This document shows, in pieces, positions 25,903 through 40,899 of a DNA stretch of 64,000 bases; position 1 is the stretch's first letter, and each line of letters opens with the position of its first letter. The notes beneath the pieces are model-generated. The model saw only the letters and a program-made list of their open reading frames with translations. It did not search any database and was not told where the DNA came from. This DNA comes from Megachile rotundata (taxonomy: Eukaryota > Arthropoda > Insecta > Hymenoptera > Megachilidae). The DNA lies in NCBI RefSeq assembly GCF_050947335.1, contig NW_027473734.1, forward strand, positions 97,913 through 161,912, in the 5' to 3' direction. A program made the translations under genes and the position numbers.

Positions 25903-26620
25903 TAAGAGTAATGAGTATAGTAATTGTCGTTCTATCGATCATATCTGCATAATATGGTTAATAATATGAGTTACATTGATAATAATAAGAGTAATAAGTA
26001 TAGTAATTGTCGTTCTATCGATCTTATAAGCATAATATGGCTAATAATATGAGTTAGATTGATAATAATAACAGTAATGAGTATAGCAATTGCCGTCCTA
26101 TCGATCATATAAGCATAATATGGCTAATAATATGAGTTAGATTGATAATAATAAGGGTAATATGTATAGTAATTATCGTTCTATCGATCATATACGCATA
26201 ATATGGCTAATAATATGAGTTAGATTGATAATAATAAGAGTAATGAGTATAGTAATTGTCGTCCTATCGATCATATAAGCATAATAAGGCTAATAATATG
26301 AGTTAGATCGATAATAATAAGAGTAATATGTATAGTAATTATCGTTCTATCGATCATATAAGCATAATATGGCTAATAATATGAGTTAGATTGATAATAA
26401 TAACAGTAATGAGTATAGTAATTGTCGTCCTATCGATCATATAAGCAGAATATGGCTAATAATATGAGTTAGATTGATAATAGTAAGAATAATGAGTATA
26501 GCAATTGTCGTACTATCAATCATATAAGCATAATGTGGCTAATAATATGAGTTAGATTGATAATAATAAGAGTAATGAGTCTAGTAATTGTCGTTCTATC
26601 GATCATATCTGCATAATATG
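25903..26620 (+). repeat. Copy of 11046-11763 (offset 14,857 bp = 179 monomers)
   Basis: This 718-bp match includes the rare CATATACGC core (11334 and 26191). Its offset is exactly two monomers less than the 15,023-bp offset of the main segment. The second large copy has therefore lost a net two monomers between about 24.8 and 25.9 kb. From about 26.48 kb it instead follows 13035 onward at an offset of 13,446 bp. Confidence 0.83.
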
Positions 26621-27118
26621 GTTAATAATATTAGTTAGAATGATAACAGTGAGTGTAATAAGTTTAGTGATTGTCGTTCTATCGATAATATCAGCATAAT
26701 ATGGCTATTAATATGAGTGAGATTGATAAAAGTGAGAGTAATAAGTGTAGTAAATGTGGTTCTATCGATCATATAAGCATAATATAGCTAATAATATGAG
26801 TTAGATTGATAATAATAAGAGTAATGAGTATAGTAATTTTCGTTCTATCGATCATATAAGCATAATATGGCTAATAATATGAGTTAGATTGATAATAGTG
26901 AGTGTAATAAGTTTAGTAAATGTCGTTCTATCGATCATATAAGCATAATATAGCTAATACTATGAGTTACATTGATAATAATAAGAGTAATAAGTATAGT
27001 AATTGTCGTTCTATCGATCATATAAGCATAATATGGCTAATAATATGAGTTAGATTGATAAAAGTGAGTGTAATAAGTTTAGTAAATGTCGTTCTATCGA
27101 TCATATAAGCATAATATA

Positions 27119-29434
27119 GCTAATAATATGAGTTAGATTGATAATAATAAGAGTAATGAGTCTAGTAATTGTCGTTCTATCGATCATATCTGCATAATAT
27201 GGTTAATAATATGAGTTAGATTGATAATAGTAAGAGTAATGAGTATAGTAATTGTCGTTCTATCGATCATATCTGCATAATATGGTTAATAATATGAGTT
27301 ACATTGATAATAGTGAGTGTAATAAGTTTAGTAAATGTCGTTCTATCGATCATATAAGCATAATATAGCTAATAATATGAGTTACATTGATAATAATAAG
27401 AGTAATAAGTATAGTAAGTGTCGTTCTATCGATCATATAAGCATAATATGGCTAATAATATGAGTTAGATTGATAATAATAACAGTAATGAGTATAGTCA
27501 TTGTCGTCCTATCGATCATATAAGCATAATATAGCTAATAATATGAGTTACATTGATAATAATAAGAGTAATAAGTATAGTAATTGTCGTTCTATCGATC
27601 ATATAAGCATAATATGGCGAATAATATGAGTTAGATTGATAAAAGTGAGTGTAATAAGTTTAGTAAATGTCGTTCTATCGATCATATAAGCATAATATAG
27701 CTAATAATATGAGTTAGATTGATAATAATAAGAGTAATGAGTATAGTAATTGTCGTTCTATCGATCATATAAGCATAATATGGCTAATAATATGAGTTAG
27801 ATTGATAATAATAAGAGTAATGAGTCTAGTAATTGTCGTTCTATCGATCATATCTGCATAATATGGTTAATAATATGAGTTAGATTGATAATAGTAAGAG
27901 TAATGAGTATAGTAATTGTCGTTCTATCGATCATATCTGCATAATATGGTTAATAATATGAGTTAGATTGATAATAGTGAGTGTAATAAGTTTAGTAAAT
28001 GTCGTTCTATCGATCATATAAGCATAATATAGCTAATAATATGAGTTACATTGATAATAATAAGAGTAATAAGTATAGTAATTGTCGTTCTATCGATCAT
28101 ATAAGCATAATATGGCTAATAATATGAGTTAGATTGATAATAATAACAGTAATGAGTATAGTAATTGTCGTCCTATCGATCATATAAGCATAATATGGCT
28201 AATAATATGAGTTAGATTGATAATAATAAGAGTAATGAGTATAGTAATTGTCGTTCTATCGATCATATCTGCATAATATGGTTAATAATATGAGTTAGAT
28301 TGATAATAGTGAGTGTAATAAGTTTAGTAATTGTCGTTCTATCGATAATATAAGCATAATATGGCTAATAATATGAGTGAGATTGATAATAATAAGAGTA
28401 ATGAGTATAGTAATTGTCGTTCTATCGATCATATAAGCACAATATGGCTAATAATATGAGTTAGATTGATAATAATAAGAGTAATAAGTACAGTAATTGT
28501 CGTTATATCGACCATATAAGCATAATATGGCTAATAAAATGAGTTAGATTGATAATAATAACAATAATGAGTATAGTAATTGTCGTCCTATCGATCATAT
28601 AAGCATAATATGGCTAATAATATGAGTTAGATTGATAAAAGTGAGTGTAATAAGTTTAGTAAATGTCGTTCTATCGATCATATAAGCATAATATAGCTAA
28701 TAATATGAGTTAGATTGATAATAATAAGAGTAATGAGTATAGTAATTGTCGTTCTATCGATCATATAAGCATAATATGGCTAATAATAAGAGTTAGATTG
28801 ATAATAATAAGAGTAATGAGTCTAGTAACTGTCGTTCTATCGATCATATCTGCATAATATGGTTAATAATATGAGTTAGGTTGATAATAATAAGAGTAAT
28901 GAGTATAGTAATTGTCGTTCTATCGATCATATCTGCATAATATGGTTAATAATATGAGTTACATTGATAATAGTGAGTGTAATAAGTTTAGTAAATGTCG
29001 TTCTATCGATCATATAAGCATAATACAGCTAATAATATTAGTTACATTGATAATAATAAGAGTAATAAGTATAGTAATTGTCGTTCTATCGATCATATAA
29101 GCATAATATGGCTAATAATATGAGTTAGATTCATAATAATAACAGTAATGAGTATAATAATTGTCGTCCTATCGATCATATAAGCATAATATGGCTAATA
29201 ATATGAGTTAGATTGATAATAATAAGAGTAATGAGTATAGTAATTGTCGTTCTATCGATCATATCTGCATAATATGGCTAATAATATGAGTTAGATTGAT
29301 AATAATAAGAGTAATGAGTATAGTAATTGTCGTTCTATCGATCATATCTGCATAATATGGTTAATAATATGAGTTAGATTGATAATAGTGAGTGTAATAA
29401 GTTTAGTAAATGTCGTTCTATCGATCATATAAGC
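27119..29434 (+). repeat. Third copy of the early segment (matches 393-2708)
   Basis: About 2.3 kb matches 393-2708 at an offset of 26,726 bp (322 monomers), and matches the second copy at 11,703 bp (141 monomers). One private change is GGCGAATAAT at 27619, where 893 has GGCTAATAAT. The match starts after 27118 (A here, G at 392) and ends before 29435 (GCAG here, GCAT in the first copy). Confidence 0.88.
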
Positions 29435-30768
29435 AGAATATGGCTAATAATATGAGTTAGATTGATAATAGTAAGAGTAATGAGTATAGCAATTGTCGTA
29501 CTATCGATCATATAAGCATAATGTGGCTAATAATATGAGTTAGTTTGATAATAGTAAGAGTAATGAGTCTAGTAATTGTCGTTCTATCGATCATATCTGC
29601 ATAATATGGTTAATAATATTAGTTAGAATGATAACAGTGAGTGTAATAAGTTTAGTAATTGTCGTTCTATCGATAATATAAGCATAATATGGCTAATAAT
29701 ATGAGTGAGATTGATAATAATAAGAGTAATGAGTATAGTAATTGTCGTTCTATCGATCATATAAGCAGAATATGGCTAATAATATGAGTTAGATTGATAA
29801 TAATAAGAGTAATAAGTACAGTAATTGTCATTCTATCGATCATATAAGCATAATATGGCTAATAATATGAGTTACATTGATAATAGTGAGTGTAATAAGT
29901 TTAGTAAATGTCGTTCTATCGATCATATAAGCATAATATAGCTAATAATATGAGTTACACTGATAATAATAAGAGTAATAAGTATAGTAATTGTCGTTCT
30001 ATCGATCATATAAGCATAATATGGCTAATAATATGAGTTAGATTGATAATAATAACAGTAATGAGTATAGTAATTGTCGTCCTATCGATCATATAAGCAT
30101 AATATGGCTAATAATATGAGTTAGATTGATAATAATAAGAGTAATGAGTATAGTAATTGTCGTTCTATCGATCATATCTGCATAATATGGCTAATAATAT
30201 GAGTTAGATTGATAATAATAAGAGCAATGAGTATAGTAATTGTCGTTCTATCGATCATATCTGCATAATATGGTTAATAATATGAGTTAGATTGATAATA
30301 ATAAGAGTAATAAGTACAGTAATTGTCGTTCTATCGATCATATAAGCATAATATGGCTAATAATATGAGTTAGATTGATAAAAGTGAGTGTAATAAGTTT
30401 AGTAAATGTCGTTCTATCGATCATATAAGCATAATATAGCTAATAATATGAGTTAGATTGATAATAATAAGAGTAATGAGTATAGTAATTGTCGTTCTAT
30501 CGATCATATAAGCATAATATGGCTAATAATATGAGTTAGATTGATAATAATAAGAGTAATGAGTCTAGTAATTGTCGTTCTATCGATCATATCTGCATAA
30601 TATGGTTAATAATATGAGTTAGATTGATAATAATAAGTGTAATGAGTATAGTAATTGTCGTTCTATCGATCATATCTGCATAATATGGTTAATAATATGA
30701 GTTACATTGATAATAGTGAGTGTAATAAGTTTAGTAAATGTCGTTCTATCGATAATATAAGCATAATA
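29421..30768 (+). repeat. 16-monomer block, also at 36062-37409 (offset 6,641 bp)
   Basis: A 1348-bp block matches 36062-37409. The offset is 80 monomers plus the single inserted T. Shared rare marks include GTTACACTG (29954 and 36595), AAGAGCAATGAG and AAGTGTAATGAG. The same block recurs from about 46935 and again around 50207. The 46.9-kb copy has gained one AAGAGCAATGAG monomer near 47.8 kb and lost two others. Confidence 0.85.
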
Positions 30769-32611
30769 CAGCTAATAATATTAGTTACATTGATAATAAT
30801 AAGAGTAATAAGTATAGTAATTGTCGTTCTATCGATCATATAAGCATAATATGGCTAATAATATGAGTTAGATTCATAATAATAACAGTAATGAGTATAA
30901 TAATTGTCGTCCTATCGATCATATAAGCATAATATGGCTAATAATATGAGTTAGATTGATAATAATAAGAGTAATGAGTATAGTAATTGTCGTTCTATCG
31001 ATCATATCTGCATAATATGGCTAATAATATGAGTTAGATTGATAATAATAAGAGTAATGAGTATAGTAATTGTCGTTCTATCGATCATATCTGCATAATA
31101 TGGTTAATAATATGAGTTAGATTGATAATAGTGAGTGTAATAAGTTTAGTAAATGTCGTTCTATCGATCATATAAGCATAATATAGCTAATAATATGAGT
31201 TACATTGATAATAATAAGAGTAATAAGTATAGTAATTGTCGTTCTATCGATCATATAAGCATAATATGGCTAATAATATGAGTTAGATTGATAATAATAA
31301 GAGTAATGAGTCTAGTAATTGTCGTTCTATCGATCATATCTGCACAATATGGTTAATAATATTAGTTAGAATGATAACAGTGAGTGTAATAAGTACAGTA
31401 ACTGTCATTCTATCGATCATATAAGCATAATATGGCTAATAATATGAGTTACATTGATAATAGTGAGTGTAATAAGTTTAGTAAATGTCGTTCTATCGAT
31501 CATATAAGCATAATATAGCTAATAATATGAGTTACATTGATAATAATAAGAGTAATAAGTATAGTAATTGTCGTTCTATCGATCATATAAGCATAATATG
31601 GCTAATAATATGAGTTAGATTGATAATAATAACAGTAATGAGTATAGTAATTGTCGTCCTATCGATCATATAAGCATAATATGGCTAATAATATGAGTTA
31701 GATTGATAATAATAAGAGTAATGAGTATAGTAATTGTCGTTCTATCGATCATATCTGCATAATATGGTTAATAATATGAGTTAGATTAATAATAGTGAGT
31801 GTAATAAGTTTAGTAATTGTCGTTCTATCGATAATATAAGCATAATATGGCTAATAATACGAGTGAGATTGATAATAATAAGAGTAATGAGTATAGTAAT
31901 TGTCGTTCTATCGATCATATAAGCATAATATGGCTAATAATATGAGTTAGATTGATAATAATAAGAGTAATAAGTACAGTAATTGTCGTTCTATCGATCA
32001 TATAAGCATAATATGGCTAATATAATGAGTTAGATTGATAATAATAACAGTAATGAGTATAGTAATTGTCGTCCTATCGATCATATAAGCATAATATGGC
32101 TAATAATATGAGTTAGATTGATAATAATAACAGTAATGAGTATAGCAATTGTCGTCCTATCGATCATATAAGCATAATATGGCTAATAATATGAGTTAGA
32201 TTGATAATAATAAGGGTAATATGTATAGTAATTATAGTTCTATCGATCATATAAGCATAATATGGCTAATAATATGAGTTAGATTGATAATAATAACAGT
32301 AATGTGTATAGTAATTGTCGTCCTATCGATCATATAAGCAGAATATGGCTAATAATATGAGTTAGATTGATAATAGTAAGAGTAATGAGTATAGCAATTG
32401 TCGTACTATCGATCATATAAGCATAATGTGGCTAATAATATGAGTTAGTTTGATAATAATAAGAGTAATGAGTCTAGTAATTGTCGTTCTATCGATCATA
32501 TCTGCATAATATGGTTAATAATATTAGTTAGAATGATAACAGTGAGTGTAATAAGTTTAGTAATTGTCGTTCTATCGATAATATAAGCATAATATGGCTA
32601 ATAATATGAGT
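30639..32611 (+). repeat. Copy of 2170-4142 (offset 28,469 bp = 343 monomers)
   Basis: Nearly 2 kb matches 2170-4142. Four differences were noticed: 30754 A for 2285 C (which makes CGATAATATA), 31796 T for 3327 G, 32142 A for 3673 C, and 32305 T for 3836 A. At 32612 the copy switches to the GAGTGAG form while the source continues GAGTTAG. Confidence 0.85.
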
Positions 32612-35600
32612 GAGATTGATAATAATAAGAGTAATGAGTATAGTAATTGTAGTTCTATCGATCATATAAGCATAATATGGCTAATAATATGAGTTAGATT
32701 GATAATAATAAGAGTAATAAGTACAGTAATTGTCATTCTATCGATCATATAAGCATAATATAGCTAATAATATGAGTTACATTGATAATAATAAGAGTAA
32801 TAAGTATAGTAATTGTCGTTCTATCGATCATATAAGCATAATATGGCTAATAATATGAGTTAGATTGATAATAATAACAGTAATGAGTATAGTAATTGTC
32901 GTCCTATCGATCATATAAGCATAATATGGCTAATAATATGAGTTAGATTGATAATAATAAGAGTAATGAGTATAGTAATTGTCGTTCTATCGATCATATC
33001 TGCATAATATGGTTAATAATATGAGTTAGATTGATAATAGTGAGTGTAATAAGTTTAGTAATTGTCGTTCTATCGATAATATAAGCATAATATGGCTAAT
33101 AATATGAGTGAGATTGATAATAATAAGAGTAATGAGTATAGTAATTGTCGTTCTATCGATCATATAAGCACAATATGGCTAATAATATGAGTTAGATTGA
33201 TAATAATAAGAGTAATAAGTACAGTAATTGTCGTTCTATCGACCATATAAGCATAATATGGCTAATAAAATGAGTTAGATTGATAATAATAACAATAATG
33301 AGTATAGTAATTGTCGTCCTATCGATCATATAAGCATAATATGGCTAATAATATGAGTTAGATTGATAAAAGTGAGTGTAATAAGTTTAGTAAATGTCGT
33401 TCTATCGATCATATAAGCATAATATAGCTAATAATATGAGTTAGATTGATAATAATAAGAGTAATGAGTATAGTAATTGTCGTTCTATCGATCATATAAG
33501 CATAATATGGCTAATAATATGAGTTAGATTGATAATAATAAGAGTAATGAGTCTAGTAACTGTCGTTCTATCGATCATATCTGCATAATATGGTTAATAA
33601 TATGAGTTAGATTGATAATAATAAGAGTAATGAGTATAGTAATTGTCGTTCTATCGATCATATCTGCATAATATGGTTAATAATATGAGTTACATTGATA
33701 ATAGTGAGTGTAATAAGTTTAGTAAATGTCGTTCTATCGATCATATAAGCATAATACAGCTAATAATATTAGTTACATTGATAATAATAAGAGTAATAAG
33801 TATAGTAATTGTCGTTCTATCGATCATATAAGCATAATATGGCTAATAATATGAGTTAGATTCATAATAATAACAGTAATGAGTATAATAATTGTCGTCC
33901 TATCGATCATATAAGCATAATATGGCTAATAATATGAGTTAGATTGATAATAATAAGAGTAATGAGTATAGTAATTGTCGTTCTATCGATCATATCTGCA
34001 TAATATGGCTAATAATATGAGTTAGATTGATAATAATAAGAGTAATGAGTATAGTAATTGTCGTTCTATCGATCATATCTGCATAATATGGTTAATAATA
34101 TGAGTTAGATTGATAATAGTGAGTGTAATAAGTTTAGTAAATGTCGTTCTATCGATCATATAAGCATAATATAGCTAATAATATGAGTTACATTGATAAT
34201 AATAAGAGTAATAAGTATAGTAATTGTCGTTCTATCGATCATATAAGCATAATATGGCTAATAATATGAGTTAGATTGATAAAAGTGAGTGTAATAAGTT
34301 TAGTAAATGTCGTTCTATCGATCATATAAGCATAATATAGCTAATAATATGAGTTAGATTGATAATAATAAGAGTAATGAGTATAGCAATTGTCGTCCTA
34401 TCGATCATATAAGCATAATATGGCTAATAATATGAGTTAGATTGATAATAATAAGGGTAGTATGTATAGTAATTATAGTTCTATCGATCATATAAGCATA
34501 ATATGGCTAATAATATGAGTTAGATTGATAATAATAACAGTAATGAGTATAGTAATTGCCGTCCTATCGATCATATAAGCAGAATATGGCTAATAATATG
34601 AGTTAGATTGATAATAGTAAGAGTAATGAGTATAGCAATTGTCGTACTATCGATCATATAAGCATAATGTGGCTAATAATATGAGTTAGTTTGATAATAA
34701 TAAGAGTAATGAGTCTAGTAATTGTCGTTCTATCGATCATATCTGCATAATATGGTTAATAATATTAGTTAGAATGATAACAGTGAGTGTAATAAGTTTA
34801 GTAATTGTCGTTCTATCGATAATATAAGCATAATATGGCTAATAATATGAGTTAGATTGATAATAATAACAGTAATGAGTATAGTAATTGTCGTCCTATC
34901 GATCATATAAGCAGAATATGGCTAATAATATGAGTTAGATTGATAATAGTAAGAGTAATGAGTATAGCAATTGTCGTACTATCGATCATATAAGCATAAT
35001 GTGGCTAATAATATGAGTTAGTTTGATAATAATAAGAGTAATGAGTCTAGTAATTGTCGTTCTATCGATCATACCTGCATAATATGGTTAATAATATTAG
35101 TTAGAATGATAACAGTGAGTGTAATAAGTTTAGTAATTGTCGTTCTATCGATAATATAAGCATAATATGGCTAATAATATGAGTGAGATTGATAATAATA
35201 AGAGTAATGAGTATAGTAATTGTCGTCCTATCGATCATATAAGCATAATATGGCTAATAATATGAGTTAGATTGATAATAATAACAGTAATGAGTATAGC
35301 AATTGTCGTTCTATCGATCATATAAGCATAATATGGCTAATATAATGAGTTAGATTGATAATAATAACAGTAATGAGTATAGCAATTGTCGTCCTATCGA
35401 TCATATAAGCATAATATGGCTAATAATATGAGTTAGATTGATAATAATAAGGGTAATATGTATAGTAATTATCGTTCTATCGATCATATAAGCATAATAT
35501 GGCTAATAATATGAGTTAGATTGATAATAGTGAGTGTAATAAGTTTAGTAACTGTCGTTCTATCGATAATGTAAGCATAATATGGCTAATAATATGAGTG

Positions 35601-36060
35601 AGATTGATAATAATAAGAGTAATGAGTATAGTAATTGTCGTTCTATCGATCATATAAGCACAATATGGCTAATAATATGAGTTAGATTGATAATAATAAG
35701 AGTAATAAGTACAGTAATTGTCGTTCTATCGATCATATAAGCATAATATGGCTAATATAATGAGTTAGATTGATAATAATAACAGTAATGAGTATAGTAA
35801 TTGTCGTCCTATCGATCATATAAGCATAATATGGCTAATAATATGAGTTAGATTGATAATAATAACAGTAATGAGTATAACAATTGTCGTCCTATCGATC
35901 ATATAAGCATAATATGGCTAATAATATGAGTTAGATTGATAATAATAAGGGTAATATGTATAGTAATTATCGTTCTATCGATCATATAAGCATAATATGG
36001 CTAATAATATGAGTTAGATTGATAATAATAACAGTAATGAGTATAGTAATTGTCGTCCTA

Positions 36061-36062
36061 TT
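36061..36062 (+). other. Single 1-bp insertion in the array (extra T)
   Basis: The core reads GTCCTATTCGATC in place of GTCCTATCGATC. Before this point the core TCGT starts at 31 + 83n (last at 36053). After it every core I checked starts one base later (36137 onward, to 63942). It is the only net length change in 770 monomers. A single T becoming TT is also a common type of sequencing or consensus error, so it may not be biological. Confidence 0.9.
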
Positions 36063-37484
36063 CGATCATATAAGCAGAATATGGCTAATAATATGAGTTA
36101 GATTGATAATAGTAAGAGTAATGAGTATAGCAATTGTCGTACTATCGATCATATAAGCATAATGTGGCTAATAATATGAGTTAGTTTGATAATAGTAAGA
36201 GTAATGAGTCTAGTAATTGTCGTTCTATCGATCATATCTGCATAATATGGTTAATAATATTAGTTAGAATGATAACAGTGAGTGTAATAAGTTTAGTAAT
36301 TGTCGTTCTATCGATAATATAAGCATAATATGGCTAATAATATGAGTGAGATTGATAATAATAAGAGTAATGAGTATAGTAATTGTCGTTCTATCGATCA
36401 TATAAGCAGAATATGGCTAATAATATGAGTTAGATTGATAATAATAAGAGTAATAAGTACAGTAATTGTCATTCTATCGATCATATAAGCATAATATGGC
36501 TAATAATATGAGTTACATTGATAATAGTGAGTGTAATAAGTTTAGTAAATGTCGTTCTATCGATCATATAAGCATAATATAGCTAATAATATGAGTTACA
36601 CTGATAATAATAAGAGTAATAAGTATAGTAATTGTCGTTCTATCGATCATATAAGCATAATATGGCTAATAATATGAGTTAGATTGATAATAATAACAGT
36701 AATGAGTATAGTAATTGTCGTCCTATCGATCATATAAGCATAATATGGCTAATAATATGAGTTAGATTGATAATAATAAGAGTAATGAGTATAGTAATTG
36801 TCGTTCTATCGATCATATCTGCATAATATGGCTAATAATATGAGTTAGATTGATAATAATAAGAGCAATGAGTATAGTAATTGTCGTTCTATCGATCATA
36901 TCTGCATAATATGGTTAATAATATGAGTTAGATTGATAATAATAAGAGTAATAAGTACAGTAATTGTCGTTCTATCGATCATATAAGCATAATATGGCTA
37001 ATAATATGAGTTAGATTGATAAAAGTGAGTGTAATAAGTTTAGTAAATGTCGTTCTATCGATCATATAAGCATAATATAGCTAATAATATGAGTTAGATT
37101 GATAATAATAAGAGTAATGAGTATAGTAATTGTCGTTCTATCGATCATATAAGCATAATATGGCTAATAATATGAGTTAGATTGATAATAATAAGAGTAA
37201 TGAGTCTAGTAATTGTCGTTCTATCGATCATATCTGCATAATATGGTTAATAATATGAGTTAGATTGATAATAATAAGTGTAATGAGTATAGTAATTGTC
37301 GTTCTATCGATCATATCTGCATAATATGGTTAATAATATGAGTTACATTGATAATAGTGAGTGTAATAAGTTTAGTAAATGTCGTTCTATCGATAATATA
37401 AGCATAATATAGCTAATAATATGAGTTACATTGATAATAATAAGAGTAATATGTATAGTAATTGTCGTTCTATCGATCATATAA

Positions 37485-37495
37485 GCATAATATGC
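37485..37495. other. GCATA-A-TATGC inverted repeat variant
   Basis: Most monomers have GCATAATATGG, in which CATA-A-TATG is a 9-bp hyphenated palindrome. In six copies the next base is C, extending the arms to GCATA/TATGC. They start at 37485, 48275, 48939, 50931, 56326 and 57156. All belong to one module (preceding monomers with TTACATTG, following monomer with GAGTAAG or GAGTTAG), so they trace one ancestral change and its later copies. Confidence 0.75.
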
Positions 37496-39986
37496 CTAAT
37501 AATATGAGTAAGATTGATAATAATAAGAATAATGAGTCTAGTAATTGTCGTTCTATCGATCATATCTGCATAATATGGTTAATAATATGAGTTAGATTGA
37601 TAATAATAAGAGTAATGAGTACAGTAATTGTCGTTCTATCGATCATATCTGCATAATATGGTTAATAATATGAGTTACATTGATAATAATAAGAGTAATA
37701 AGTATAGTAATTGTCGTTCTATCGATCTTATAAGCATAATATGGCTAATAATATGAGTTAGATTGATAATAAAAACAGTAATGAGTATAGCAATTGCCGT
37801 CCTATCGATCATATAAGCATAATATGGCTAATAATATGAGTTAGATTGATAATAATAAGGGTAATATGTATAGTAATTATCGTTCTATCGATCATATAAG
37901 CATAATATGGCTAATATAATGAGTTAGATTGATAATAATAACAGTAATGAGTATAGTAATTGTCGTCCTATCGATCATATAAGCATAATATGGCTAATAA
38001 TATGAGTTAGATTGATAATAATAACAGTAATGAGTATAACAATTGTCGTCCTATCGATCATATAAGCATAATATGGCTAATAATATGAGTTAGATTGATA
38101 ATAATAAGGGTAATATGTATAGTAATTATCGTTCTATCGATCATATAAGCATAATATGGCTAATAATATGAGTTAGATTGATAATAATAACAGTAATGAG
38201 TATAGTAATTGTCGTCCTATCGATCATATAAGCAGAATATGGCTAATAATATGAGTTAGATTGATAATAGTAAGAGTAATGAGTATAGCAATTGTCGTAC
38301 TATCGATCATATAAGCATAATGTGGCTAATAATATGAGTTAGTTTGATAATAGTAAGAGTAATGAGTCTAGTAATTGTCGTTCTATCGATCATATCTGCA
38401 TAATATGGTTAATAATATTAGTTAGAATGATAACAGTGAGTGTAATAAGTTTAGTAATTGTCGTTCTATCGATAATATAAGCATAATATGGCTAATAATA
38501 TGAGTGAGATTGATAATAATAAGAGTAATGAGTATAGTAATTGTCGTTCTATCGATCATATAAGCAGAATATGGCTAATAATATGAGTTAGATTGATAAT
38601 AATAAGAGTAATAAGTACAGTAATTGTCATTCTATCGATAATATAAGCATAATATGGCTAATAATATGAGTGAGATTGATAAAAGTGAGTGTAATAAGTG
38701 TAGTAAATGTGGTTCTATCGATCATATAAGCATAATATAGCTAATAATATGAGTTAGATTGATAATAATAAGAGTAATGAGTATAGTAATTGTCGTTCTA
38801 TCGATCATATCTGCATAATATGGTTAATAATATGAGTTACATTGATAATAATAAGAGTAATAAGTATAGTAATTGTCGTTCTATCGATCTTATAAGCATA
38901 ATATGGCTAATAATATGAGTTAGATTGATAATAATAACAGTAATGAGTATAGCAATTGCCGTCCTATCGATCATATAAGCATAATATGGCTAAGAATATG
39001 AGTTAGATTGATAATAATAAGGGTAATATGTATAGTAATTATCGTTCTATCGATCATATAAGCATAATATGGCTAATAATATGAGTTAGATTGATAATAA
39101 TAAGAGTAATAAGTACAGTAATTGTCGTTCTATCGATCATATAAGCATAATATGGCTAATATAATGAGTTAGATTGATAATAATAACAGTAATGAGTATA
39201 GTAATTGTCGTCCTATCGATCATATAAGCATAATATGGCTAATAATATGAGTTAGATTGATAATAATAACAGTAATGAGTATAACAATTGTCGTCCTATC
39301 GATCATATAAGCATAATATGGCTAATAATATGAGTTAGATTGATAATAATAAGGGTAATATGTATAGTAATTATCGTTCTATCGATCATATAAGCATAAT
39401 ATGGCTAATAATATGAGTTAGATTGATAATAATAACAGTAATGAGTATAGTAATTGTCGTCCTATCGATCATATAAGCAGAATATGGCTAATAATATGAG
39501 TTAGATTGATAATAGTAAGAGTAATGAGTATAGCAATTGTCGTACTATCGATCATATAAGCATAATGTGGCTAATAATATGAGTTAGTTTGATAATAGTA
39601 AGAGTAATGAGTCTAGTAATTGTCGTTCTATCGATCATATCTGCATAATATGGTTAATAATATTAGTTAGAATGATAACAGTGAGTGTAATAAGTTTAGT
39701 AATTGTCGTTCTATGAATAATATAAGCATAATATGGCTAATAATATGAGTGAGATTGATAATAATAAGAGTAATGAGTATAGTAATTGTCGTTCTATCGA
39801 TCATATAAGCAGAATATGGCTAATAATATGAGTTAGATTGATAATAATAAGAGTAATAAGTACAGTAATTGTCATTCTATCGATAATATAAGCATAATAT
39901 GGCTAATAATATGAGTGAGATTGATAAAAGTGAGTGTAATAAGTGTAGTAAATGTGGTTCTATCGATCATATAAGCATAATATAGC

Positions 39987-40899
39987 TAATAATATGAGTT
40001 AGATTGATAATAATAAGAGTAATGAGTATAGTAATTGTCGTTCTATCGATCATATCTGCATAATATGGTTAATAATATGAGTTACATTGATAATAATAAG
40101 AGTAATAAGTATAGTAATTGTCGTTCTATCGATCTTATAAGCATAATATGGCTAATAATATGAGTTAGATTGATAATAATAACAGTAATGAGTATAGCAA
40201 TTGCCGTCCTATCGATCATATAAGCATAATATGGCTAAGAATATGAGTTAGATTGATAATAATAAGGGTAATATGTATAGTAATTATCGTTCTATCGATC
40301 ATATAAGCATAATATGGCTAATAATATGAGTTAGATTGATAATAATAACAGTAATGAGTATAGTAATTGTCGTCCTATCGATCATATAAACATAATAAGG
40401 CTAATAATATGAGTTAGATTGATAATAATAAGAGTAATATGTATAGTAATTATCGTTCTATCGATCATATAAGCATAATATGGCTAATAATATGAGTTAG
40501 ATTGATAATAATAACAGTAATGAGTATAGTAATTGTCGTCCTATCGATCATATAAGCAGAATATGGCTAATAATATGAGTTAGATTGATAATAGTAAGAA
40601 TAATGAGTATAGCAATTGTCGTACTATCAATCATATAAGCATAATGTGGCTAATAATATGAGTTAGATTGATAATAATAAGAGTAACGAGTCTAGTAACT
40701 GTCGTTCTATCGATCATATCTGCATAATATGGTTAATAATATTAGTTAGAATGATAACAGTGAGTGTAATAAGTTTAGTGATTGTCGTTCTATCGATAAT
40801 ATAAGCATAATATGGCTAATAATATGAGTGAGATTGATAAAAGTGAGTGTAATAAGTGTAGTAAATGTGGTTCTATCGATCATATAAGCATAATATAGC
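39987..40899 (+). repeat. 11-monomer higher-order unit (913 bp), outlying copy
   Basis: This unit has the same eleven monomers in the same order as the three tandem copies at 52022-54760, at an offset of 12,035 bp (145 monomers). Private changes include CATATAAACATAATAAGG near 40389 and GAGTAACGAGTCTAG near 40687. It is followed by the first few monomers of another unit (from 40900) before the sequence diverges near 41250. The preceding 38742-39986 is a 15-monomer relative (1245 bp). Confidence 0.88.

Noticed and set aside
39706..39730. Possible indel at TTCTATGAATAATATAAG
   Set aside because: The next core is exactly 83 bp further (39706 to 39789). It is two substitutions in the ATCGAT core, not a length change.
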